A stretch of 5,933 nucleotides of DNA from WHSM01 sp050701635 (GTDB lineage Bacteria; Actinomycetota; Actinomycetes; Mycobacteriales; Micromonosporaceae), in NCBI GenBank assembly GCA_050701635.1, contig JBOGDF010000335.1:1-5933 (forward strand). The letters run 5' to 3'. A model generated the notes under the pieces. That model was given only the letters and a program-made list of their open reading frames with translations, had not been told where the DNA came from and did no database searches. Below, in pieces: positions 1 to 5,933 of the stretch. Within the stretch, counting starts at the first letter, position 1, and each line of letters starts with the position of its first letter. The position numbers and the translations under genes are program-made.

Positions 1-1104
1 GAGCCGCGGTCGTCCCCGGCGGCGCCGCTGCGGGTCGACTGGCAGCAGGCGACGCTGCCCGCGCCACCCGGCGCCCGGGGTCGGGTCGCGGTCCGGGACG
101 CGGTGAAATGCGATGGCCGGTGGTACGTGGTCGGCGGCGTCTTCACCGCCGACGGCGAGAGCTATCCGGCCGGGTGGCAGAGCACCGCCGGGGGCGGCTG
201 GAGCCATCTGCGGTTCGCGCCGCAGGGCTACTGGGGGCGCCGACACATCATCTTCTCGGTGGCGTGCCGGGACGGACAGCTCGCCATGGTGGGGGCCAAG
301 TCCGGCGGCGCCCACGGCAACCCGCGGGTGAGCACCTGGTATCAGCGGGCGGACGGCGTACTCACCGAGGTGGTGGCGTCCTTCGAGCTGTACGGCGGCC
401 CGTACGCGGTCAACGTGGGGCGGCTCGCCGCGGGCCGGAACGGGTGGCTGATCGTCGGCAACCGTACCGGTGGCGCCGCGGTCTGGAGCTCGGCCGACGC
501 CACCGGGTTCCGGCTGGTCGACGCCGACCCGCAGCTCGCCAGTGACAAGAAGACCAGCACCTCGGCGGTCGACGTCGGGTACGCCGCCGGCGGCTGGACC
601 GTGGTGGGCAACGCCAAGCTGACCGGCCGGGTGGCCCCGGTGCCGATGGCGTGGCGCTCCGGCGACGGGTCGACCTGGCGCCGCGAGCCGGTGCCGCACG
701 GCGACGCGTACGAGGATCTGCACCGGGTGATCGGCTACCGCGACGGGCTGCTGGCGGTCGGGCTGCGCGAGAGCGGCTACGGCGTCTGGCGCCGGGACCC
801 CAGCGGATGGCACCGCGGCGGCGGCTTCGGCGTGCTGGCTCGCGACGGCCGGGCGGCGCCCTTCGTCTCCGGGCTGGCGCAGGTCGGCGACGGGGTGGTG
901 GCCGGTGTCAGCGACGGCGCCCGCTACCGGCTGTGGGCATCCGGGGACACCACGAGCTGGCGCGAGCTGGTGGCGCCGCTGCAGGTCACGGTGGGCGGCG
1001 AGAAGATCGTGTCGATCGCGGGGGCGGACGGCGAGCTGCTGGTGCTCGCCGACGACGCGCGTACCGGGACGGTGTGGCGTACCGGCGCGGTGCCGTACCG
1101 CTGA
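1..1104 (+). CDS. Seven-bladed beta-propeller-like repeat protein (5'-partial)
   Basis: The frame is open from base 1 to the TGA at 1102-1104, giving 367 visible residues. The first possible internal start (GTG at 103) lies inside the first repeat, so the true start and any signal peptide are upstream of the window. Seven imperfect repeats are visible, at about residues 31-73, 83-128, 138-177, 189-233, 240-274, 288-325 and 335-367. Each has a hydrophobic G..W.VVG strand, then W-S/R-S-x-D-G-x-x-W. The clearest Asp-box-like copy is RSGDGSTW, near residues 219-226. The last repeat ends at VWRTGAVPYR without its closing strand, while residues 11-24 (VDWQQATLPAPPGA) look like an orphan closing strand. 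That fits 'velcro' ring closure. Asp-box propellers are found in sialidases and many extracytoplasmic proteins, but I see no sialidase Arg triad, so no enzyme activity is claimed. Substrate and function are unknown. It converges on the ANTAR remnant with a 4-base gap. Confidence 0.8.
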   Translation, partial: EPRSSPAAPLRVDWQQATLPAPPGARGRVAVRDAVKCDGRWYVVGGVFTADGESYPAGWQSTAGGGWSHLRFAPQGYWGRRHIIFSVACRDGQLAMVGAKSGGAHGNPRVSTWYQRADGVLTEVVASFELYGGPYAVNVGRLAAGRNGWLIVGNRTGGAAVWSSADATGFRLVDADPQLASDKKTSTSAVDVGYAAGGWTVVGNAKLTGRVAPVPMAWRSGDGSTWRREPVPHGDAYEDLHRVIGYRDGLLAVGLRESGYGVWRRDPSGWHRGGGFGVLARDGRAAPFVSGLAQVGDGVVAGVSDGARYRLWASGDTTSWRELVAPLQVTVGGEKIVSIAGADGELLVLADDARTGTVWRTGAVPYR

Positions 1105-1108
1105 CGGG

Positions 1109-1426
1109 TCAGTTGTCGTCGGTACGGGCCGGACCGGCGATATCCACCGCGCCCTTCACCACCGCGGTCGCCACCTCGGTCAGCTGCCGGTTGTGGGAAC
1201 GCGCGTAGCGGCGCAGCGTACGGAACGCCTCGTCCATGTCGAGCCCCAGACGTTCGGCCAGTACGCCCTTCGCCTGCTCGATCACCACCCGGGTGTTGAG
1301 CGCGATCTGCAGCTGCTCGGCCAGCACCTGGCGGCGCCGGATCGCCCGCTCCTGCAGCAGCCCGACCGTCGCCACGTCGGCCAGCGCCTGCGCCACCCGG
1401 CGCTGGTGCGAGTCGAGGAAGCCGGG
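1109..1426 (-). pseudogene. Truncated GAF-ANTAR regulator (ANTAR domain intact)
   Basis: Read on the - strand, this ends in a complete ANTAR domain: LQIALNTRVVIEQAKGVLAE, then GLDMDEAF..LRRYAR..NRQL..VA. ANTAR domains bind paired RNA hairpins and act as antiterminators, usually behind a GAF, PAS or receiver sensor. Upstream of ANTAR sits the typical last GAF helix and linker (RVAQALADVATVGLLQERAI), preceded by PGFLDSHQR, which resembles the family's PG.LD segment. Homology stops there, near 1426. No other GAF sequence is recognisable in any of the three - frames up to the protease gene, so this looks like loss of the 5' part rather than a frameshift. The family is usually about 230-240 residues. 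The frame stays open further upstream, so the start is undecided: GTG at 1396 would give 95 residues, GTG at 1540 would give 143, and neither has a good Shine-Dalgarno site. A short functional ANTAR-only protein remains possible. The stop codon is at 1109-1111. Confidence 0.7.
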
Positions 1427-1507
1427 CTGCCGCGCCCCAGCGGGGGAAACCCTGCGCCTGGCGGAGCCCGGGTGACAAAGCGAGTTCGGGCCTATCGGGC
1501 GTACGAG

Positions 1508-1554
1508 TTGTGGTGTTACCGTCCGACCACCCTCGACCACGCGTTGACCACAAC
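1508..1554. promoter_or_regulatory. Phased GACCAC repeats and inverted repeat upstream of the protease
   Basis: Three GACCAC copies start at 1525, 1535 and 1546, 10 and 11 bases apart, so they lie on one face of the helix. A near-reverse-complement, GTGGTG, lies at 1511-1516. The outer edges also form a perfect 8-bp inverted repeat: GTTGTGGT (1507-1514) against ACCACAAC (1547-1554). The block ends 22 bases before the protease ATG. This is the layout of a multi-site regulator-binding region, but the binding protein is unknown and hexamers like this are not rare in GC-rich DNA. I could not fix a convincing -35/-10 pair; the best weak candidate is GTGACA (1472-1477), 15 bases, TATCGG (1493-1498). 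The rest of 1427-1576 shows no gene. Confidence 0.35.
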
Positions 1555-1576
1555 GCTCTGCTTGAAGGACCCCTTG

Positions 1577-2743
<1,167 letters not shown>

Positions 2744-2752
<9 letters not shown>

Positions 2753-2777
2753 TCCGCACGCTGGTCTGATCCGCACG
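2744..2777 (+). repeat. 17-bp tandem duplication across the protease stop codon
   Basis: CTGATCTGATCCGCACG (2744-2760) is followed directly by CTGGTCTGATCCGCACG (2761-2777), 16 of 17 bases identical. The first copy contains the protease stop codon TGA (2750-2752), and the second repeats it out of the coding region. This looks like a recent slippage or duplication at the gene's 3' end. It could change the last codons among relatives, but no function is apparent. Confidence 0.9.
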
Positions 2778-2783
2778 GCGTAC

Positions 2784-2823
2784 CGACGGTGGCGGCTCCG
2801 GGTGACCGGGGCCGCCACCGTCG
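2784..2823. terminator. Strong GNRA-capped hairpin between convergent genes, probable bidirectional terminator
   Basis: A perfect 13-bp stem, CGACGGTGGCGGC (2784-2796) with its complement at 2811-2823, continues through a T.G wobble into a further 4-bp CCGG/CCGG stem closed by the tetraloop GTGA (2802-2805), a GNRA loop. It lies 31 bases after the protease stop and 2 bases before the esterase stop codon (2826-2828), so it can serve both transcripts. There is no U tract on either side, which is common for actinobacterial hairpin terminators. Termination is inferred from position and stem strength. Confidence 0.8.
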
Positions 2824-2825
2824 TG

Positions 2826-3894
2826 TCAGCCGGGGGTACGGTCCGCCTTCCGTACGCCGATCGCTCGGTGCAGCGCCAGCGCAGCGTCGCCGAGCGCCTC
2901 GCGCGCCCGCGGGCTGAAGCTGAAGAAGTTGGCGTACCCGTGGATCAGATCGCCGAACCGGCGGAACGTGACCGGAACGCCCGCCCCGGCGAGCTGCTCC
3001 GCGAACGCCTCCCCCTCGTCGCGCAGCGGGTCGAAGCCCGCCACCGCCAGGTACGCCGGCGGCAGCTCCGACAGCTCGGGCGCCAGCAGCGGCGACGCCA
3101 GCGGATCGGCCTTGTCCGGCTCAACGACGTAGTTGTCGCTGTAGAAGGTCATCGTCGCGTCGGTGAGGAAGAAGCCCTCGGCGAACCGCTCCCGCGACGC
3201 CCGCCGCCGGGTGTGGTCGGTTGCCGGGTAGAGCAGCAGCTGGTACGCCGGGCGCGCCCCGCCGCCGGCCACCGCCTGCAGCGACGCCGCGATCGCGAGA
3301 TTGCCGCCGGCGCTGTCGCCTCCGACCGCGATCGCCTCCGGGTCGACGCCGAGCGCGTCCGCGTGGTCGACCGCGTACCGGAAGGCGGCGTACGCGTCGT
3401 GCGCACCGGCGGGGAACGGATCCTCGGGAGCCAGCCGGTACGCCGCCGAAAGCACCTTCACGCCGGCGTGCCTGGCGAGGAACCGGCACACGTTGTCGTG
3501 GCTGTCCAGGTCACCCACGGTCCACCCGCCGCCGTGGTAGAAGACCAGCAGCCCACCGCCGGGCGCCAGCTCGTCCGGGGTGTAGAGCCGTGCGGGCAGC
3601 CCGTCCGGCAGCGCGAGCTCGCGTACCGCGACCGGCTGCACCTTCGGCCCCTCGGTGATCGGCGTACCTTCCGCGACCTCGCGCCGCGCCGCCGCCACAC
3701 CCCCGGTGCAGGCCCCGCCCGGTGAGCCGCTGCAGCCGGAGGAACAGCTGCATGTCCAGGTCGAGCGGCTGGCCGTCGTCGGCCCGCAGCGGGGGGCCGG
3801 CCAGCCTGCGGCGTACCGGCGCCGGCAGTGTGAAGGCCAGCCGGAAGCTCCCAGCCAGGACTCCTAACGGTGCACTTCCCAACAAGCTGGGCAT
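2826..3894 (-). CDS. HSL-family alpha/beta hydrolase (esterase/lipase), broken by a 1-base frameshift
   Basis: Predicted carboxylic-ester hydrolase. The ATG at 3894-3892 has a strong Shine-Dalgarno site, GGAGG (3904-3900, 5-base spacing). The first 65 codons (MPSLL...PVRRRLAGPPLRADDG...LDLDMQLFLRLQRLTG) look like the N-terminal cap typical of this family. The frame then shifts at a G5 run (3704-3700). Dropping one G joins CGG-GGT-GTG-GCG and restores a 355-residue protein. In that numbering the oxyanion motif HGGGW is at 120-124, nucleophile Ser194 in GDSAGG, Asp288 in DPLRDEG and His318 in LIHGY; the 30-residue Asp-His spacing is the one I recall for EST2-type enzymes. As written, only a GTG at 3698 could start the catalytic part (290 residues), with no good ribosome site and without the cap. 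Either a sequencing error, a recent pseudogene, or a shortened product. Every catalytic residue is intact, which favours error or very recent damage. No signal peptide is evident, so likely cytoplasmic. Confidence 0.85.
3700..3704 (-). other. Homopolymer frameshift site in the esterase
   Basis: A run of five C on the + strand (G5 in the gene) marks where conserved sequence passes from one frame to the other: codon 65 of the N-terminal part (GGG, 3702-3700) ends here, and the catalytic part resumes with GTG at 3698. The shift equals one surplus base. A five-base run is short for efficient polymerase or ribosome slippage, so a mutation or base-calling error is more likely than programmed shifting. 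Confidence 0.7.
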
Positions 3895-3899
3895 CCAGA

Positions 3900-3927
3900 C
3901 CTCCGCCGCTCGGTTGTCAGCACCTTA
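3900..3927 (-). promoter_or_regulatory. Probable esterase -10 element and ribosome binding site
   Basis: On the - strand, TAAGGT (3927-3922) fits the actinobacterial -10 pattern TANNNT. A transcript starting about 7 bases further on would have a leader of about 20 bases containing GGAGG (3904-3900) just before the ATG at 3894. No convincing -35 element is seen. The ribosome site is what fixes the start at 3894 rather than the internal GTG at 3698. Confidence 0.45.
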
Positions 3928-3940
3928 TCGACTCCGGCGG

Positions 3941-3946
3941 TACGTT
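3941..3946 (+). promoter_or_regulatory. Probable -10 element of a leaderless ltrA-like transcript
   Basis: TACGTT fits TANNNT and lies 6 bases before the GTG at 3953, so transcription would begin at or next to the start codon. No usable Shine-Dalgarno site sits at normal distance (GGCGG at 3936-3940 is 12 bases away). Both facts fit leaderless translation, which is common in actinobacteria. A TTGTCA at 3914-3919 is 21 bases upstream, too far for a standard -35. It overlaps where the divergent esterase promoter would have its -35. Confidence 0.4.
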
Positions 3947-3952
3947 GATCCG

Positions 3953-5122
3953 GTGACTGCCACCCGAAGCTGGCTGCGACCGATGACGCCCCGCCGGGCT
4001 GACGAGGAGCATCGGGCCGCCACCCCGCTGGAGCTGTTCTTCGACCTGTGTTTCGTGGTCGCGGTGGCGATCGCCGCCGAGCGGTTGCACCACGCGCTCT
4101 CCGACGGACACGTGCTCGACGGGCTGCCGTGGTATCTGCTGATGTTCTTCGCCATCTGGTGGGCCTGGATGAACTTCACCTGGTTCGCCTCGGCGTACGA
4201 CACCGACGACGGGCCGTACCGGGTCACCACGCTGGTGCAGATCGCGGGCGTGCTGGTGTTCGCCGCCGGGATCGGGCCGGCGTTCGACCGCGGCGACCTG
4301 CGAACGGTGGTCGCCGGCTACGTGATCATGCGACTGGCGATGGTGACCCAGTGGCTGCGGGTGGCCCGCTCCGACCCCGAACACCGCCCGTGCGCGCTGC
4401 GGTACGCGACCGGGATCGCGGTTCTCCAGCTGCTCTGGACGCTGCGGCTGTGGACCCCGGACCGCTGGGCGCTGGTGACCATCACCGCCCTGGTGCTGGC
4501 CGAGCTGGCGGTGCCGATCTGGGCGGAACGCGTCTCGCCCACCACCTGGCATCCCCGCCACATCACCGAGCGGTACGGCCTGTTCACCATCATCGTGCTG
4601 GGCGAGTCGATCCTGGCGGCGACGATGGCGGTGCAGACCGCGATCAGCGGCGGCCACGGCGACCTGCGGCTGCTGGTGCTCGCCGGCGCCGGCCTGGTGA
4701 TCGTGTTCGCGCTGTGGTGGCTGTACTTCGACCGGCCCGTACACCACCTGTTGCGGTCCCTGCCCACCGCGATTATCTGGGGGTACGGCCACTACGCGGT
4801 CTTCGCCGCCGTGGCCGCCGTCGGGGCGGGCGTGCAGGCCGGGGTCGACTACAAGACCCATCACAGCCAGCTGGGCGCCGTCGCGGTCGGGTACGCGATC
4901 GCCGTACCGGTGGCGGTGTTCCTGGCCGGGATCTGGCTGCTGCACGTACGACCCGACGCGGACACCCGGGGGCCGGTGGTGGTCGCGGCGTACCCGGTGG
5001 CGGCGGTGCTGGTGCTGCTGGCGCCGCTCACCGGGCTCGGCATCTACCTGGTCTGCCTGGTGCTGGTCGCCCTGGTCGCCCTGGCGGCGCTCTCCCCCAC
5101 CGCGCCGCCACGCCCCGCGTAG
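3953..5122 (+). CDS. LtrA-family (low temperature requirement protein A) membrane protein
   Basis: Integral membrane protein of 389 residues, about the usual family length. The start is taken as GTG at 3953. The alternative ATG at 3983 would remove ten residues, including part of the basic segment (RSWLRPMTPRRADEEHR) that normally precedes the first membrane helix. In-frame sequence upstream of 3953 runs through the divergent esterase and is not coding. Family landmarks: ATPLELFFDLCFVVAV (23-38), FFAIWWAWMNFTWFASAYDTDD (65-86, quoted in part: WWAWMNFTWF), ERYGLFTIIVLGES (206-219), WWLYFD (255-260) and WGYGHY (276-281). About ten hydrophobic helices can be counted; the C-terminal end (about 345-380) is almost pure L/V/A. 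LtrA was named from a cold-growth phenotype in Listeria, but its biochemical role is not established, so no substrate is assigned. It is divergent from the esterase and probably transcribed alone. Confidence 0.92.
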   Translation: MTATRSWLRPMTPRRADEEHRAATPLELFFDLCFVVAVAIAAERLHHALSDGHVLDGLPWYLLMFFAIWWAWMNFTWFASAYDTDDGPYRVTTLVQIAGVLVFAAGIGPAFDRGDLRTVVAGYVIMRLAMVTQWLRVARSDPEHRPCALRYATGIAVLQLLWTLRLWTPDRWALVTITALVLAELAVPIWAERVSPTTWHPRHITERYGLFTIIVLGESILAATMAVQTAISGGHGDLRLLVLAGAGLVIVFALWWLYFDRPVHHLLRSLPTAIIWGYGHYAVFAAVAAVGAGVQAGVDYKTHHSQLGAVAVGYAIAVPVAVFLAGIWLLHVRPDADTRGPVVVAAYPVAAVLVLLAPLTGLGIYLVCLVLVALVALAALSPTAPPRPA

Positions 5123-5123
5123 C

Positions 5124-5175
5124 CCGCACCTGTAGGGCCGCCGCGCGTGGGGGCGATCCCGGTCCAGTGCGGCGG
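5124..5175 (+). terminator. Possible weak terminator after the LtrA-family gene
   Basis: Just after the TAG stop (5120-5122), two mutually exclusive stems are possible: CCGCCGC (5138-5144) with GCGGCGG (5169-5175), or CCGCAC (5124-5129) with GTGCGG (5167-5172). Both have long loops, and there is no U tract. Position suggests termination before the next promoter, but GC-rich DNA yields such pairs by chance, so confidence is low. Confidence 0.25.
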
Positions 5176-5191
5176 GTCACGTACCTCCGGC

Positions 5192-5222
5192 TTGACTTGA
5201 AGTTCGCTTTAAGTTCAAGGAT
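5192..5222 (+). promoter_or_regulatory. MerR-type promoter and operator upstream of the SDR gene
   Basis: TTGACT (5192-5197, -35) and AAGGAT (5217-5222, -10) are separated by 19 bp, longer than the usual 17. The spacer is covered by a dyad: CTTGAA (5196-5201) against TTCAAG (5214-5219), with TT (5203-5204) pairing AA (5211-5212). The dyad centre (5207.5) nearly coincides with the spacer centre (5207). An overlong spacer filled by a centred dyad is the hallmark of promoters activated by MerR-family proteins, which untwist the DNA when bound to their signal. A start near 5229 leaves a leader of about 23 bases with AAGGAGG (5241-5247) before the ATG at 5252. No MerR gene is in the window; it may lie beyond the right edge or elsewhere. 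Confidence 0.75.
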
Positions 5223-5251
5223 GGGTGGAGTACGCGACCCAAGGAGGACAC

Positions 5252-5933
5252 ATGCCCGTCGCGCTGATCACCGGAGCCTCGGCCGGACTCGGCCTGGCCA
5301 CCGCCCGCGCGCTCGCTGCCCGTGACTGGACCCTGATCATCGACGCCCGCGGGAAGGCCAACCTGGAGCTGGCCGCCGCCGCGCTCCCCGGCACGGTGGC
5401 GATCGCCGGCGACATCGCCGACCCCGTGCACCGGCAGGAGCTGGCGGCCGCTGTCGGGCGCGCCGGCCGGCTCGACCTGCTGGTCAACAACGCCAGCCTG
5501 CTCGGACCCAGCCCGCAGCCTGCGCTCGCCGACTACCCGTACGACGAGCTGGAGCAGGTGTACCGGGTCGGCGTGTTCGGGCCGCTGGCGCTCACCCAGC
5601 TGCTGCTGCCGGCGCTGGTCGCCAGCCGTGGCACCGTGGTCAACATCAGCTCCGACGCCGCCGTGGAGGCGTACCAGGGCTGGGGCGGGTACGGCTCGGC
5701 CAAAGCCGCGCTGGACCAGCTCACCCGGGTGCTCGCCGCCGAACAGCCCGAGCTCGCGGTGTACGCCTTCGACCCGGGCGACATGCGTACCGACATGCAC
5801 CAGCAGGCGTTCCCGGACGAGGATATCTCCGACCGCCCGGAGCCGGACGCGGTGGCCGTACCGGGGTTGCTGCGGCTGCTCGACACCCGCCCCGCCAGCG
5901 GCCGCTACCGCGCCGCCGAGCTCACCGCGGACC
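5252..5933 (+). CDS. Short-chain dehydrogenase/reductase (SDR), 3'-partial
   Basis: NAD(P)-dependent oxidoreductase; 227 residues are visible and the frame is open at the right edge. SDRs are typically about 230-260 residues, so only a short tail is probably missing. The ATG at 5252 follows AAGGAGG (5241-5247), and the Rossmann fold starts at once. Visible classical SDR features are TGASAGLG (7-14, cofactor loop), IIDAR (29-33, end of strand 2), D54 (GDI), NNAS (79-82, usually NNAG), NISS with catalytic Ser134, and Tyr147-x3-Lys151 (YGSAK). The Ser-Tyr spacing of 13 is normal. PGDMRTDM (175-182) matches the usual PG.v.T region. Asp31 argues for NAD(H) and Arg33 allows NADP(H), so the cofactor is undecided. 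The substrate is unknown. The upstream MerR-type promoter suggests induction by a small-molecule, redox or metal signal. Confidence 0.93.
   Translation, partial: MPVALITGASAGLGLATARALAARDWTLIIDARGKANLELAAAALPGTVAIAGDIADPVHRQELAAAVGRAGRLDLLVNNASLLGPSPQPALADYPYDELEQVYRVGVFGPLALTQLLLPALVASRGTVVNISSDAAVEAYQGWGGYGSAKAALDQLTRVLAAEQPELAVYAFDPGDMRTDMHQQAFPDEDISDRPEPDAVAVPGLLRLLDTRPASGRYRAAELTAD

Noticed and set aside
1544..1549. TTGACC as a -35 box for the protease
   Set aside because: The position 17 bases downstream is GGACCC at the ribosome site, not a -10 element, and it is too close to the ATG.
905..1576. Upstream in-frame extension of the protease (open frame from 905, 615 residues)
   Set aside because: A signal peptide and ribosome site fix the start at 1577. 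The extension overlaps the propeller gene and the antisense ANTAR sequence and reads as low-complexity shadow protein.
3700..3704. Programmed frameshifting in the esterase
   Set aside because: Only a five-base run, with no slippery heptamer or clear downstream stimulatory structure. A mutation or base-calling error is simpler.
2802..3725. + strand open frame of 307 residues
   Set aside because: Arg-rich shadow of the esterase on the opposite strand, where all catalytic motifs are found.
3917..4945. - strand open frame of 342 residues
   Set aside because: His/Gln/Gly/Arg-rich antisense shadow of the LtrA-family gene; no recognisable motif.
4048..5325. + strand open frame of 425 residues overlapping the LtrA-family gene and the SDR promoter
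   Set aside because: Arg-rich out-of-frame shadow that crosses the MerR-type promoter and the SDR start.
5177..5800. - strand open frame of 207 residues opposite the SDR
   Set aside because: Antisense of a gene with a full SDR motif set; no motif of its own.

Overview
The window is high-GC DNA (roughly 70% G+C by eye) with actinobacterial codon use: third positions are almost all G or C, GTG starts occur, and the tetramer GTAC is strikingly common in CGT-ACC and GTA-CGC contexts. This style fits Micromonosporaceae (Micromonospora/Actinoplanes-like). That placement is an inference from composition and protein style, not from a marker gene.

Layout, left to right. (1) The 3' part of a + strand gene for a repeat protein that reads as a seven-bladed beta-propeller with Asp-box-like motifs; it is open at the left edge. 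(2) Four bases further, convergent on the - strand, the C-terminal part of a GAF-ANTAR regulator: the RNA-binding ANTAR domain is intact but almost the whole GAF sensor domain is missing. (3) A short intergenic region with phased GACCAC repeats, then a complete secreted subtilisin-like (proteinase K/aqualysin type) serine protease on the + strand. Its 3' end carries a 17-bp tandem duplication across the stop codon, followed by a very strong GNRA-capped hairpin shared with the convergent gene. (4) On the - strand, an HSL-family alpha/beta hydrolase (esterase/lipase) whose reading frame is broken by one extra base in a G5/C5 run; both halves are well conserved. (5) Divergent from it across 58 bp, a LtrA-family multi-pass membrane protein with a GTG start and a probable leaderless promoter. 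(6) A textbook MerR-type promoter (TTGACT, 19-bp spacer holding a dyad, AAGGAT) with a strong Shine-Dalgarno site, driving a short-chain dehydrogenase/reductase that runs off the right edge.

The genes do not form an obvious operon: nearly every neighbour is convergent or divergent, or separated by a terminator or promoter. I see no defence, secretion, biosynthetic or mobile-element module, and no tRNA, rRNA or CRISPR array. The most informative signals are the two damaged genes (truncated GAF-ANTAR, frameshifted esterase), the MerR-type operator in front of the reductase, and the compact regulatory and termination structures between genes.
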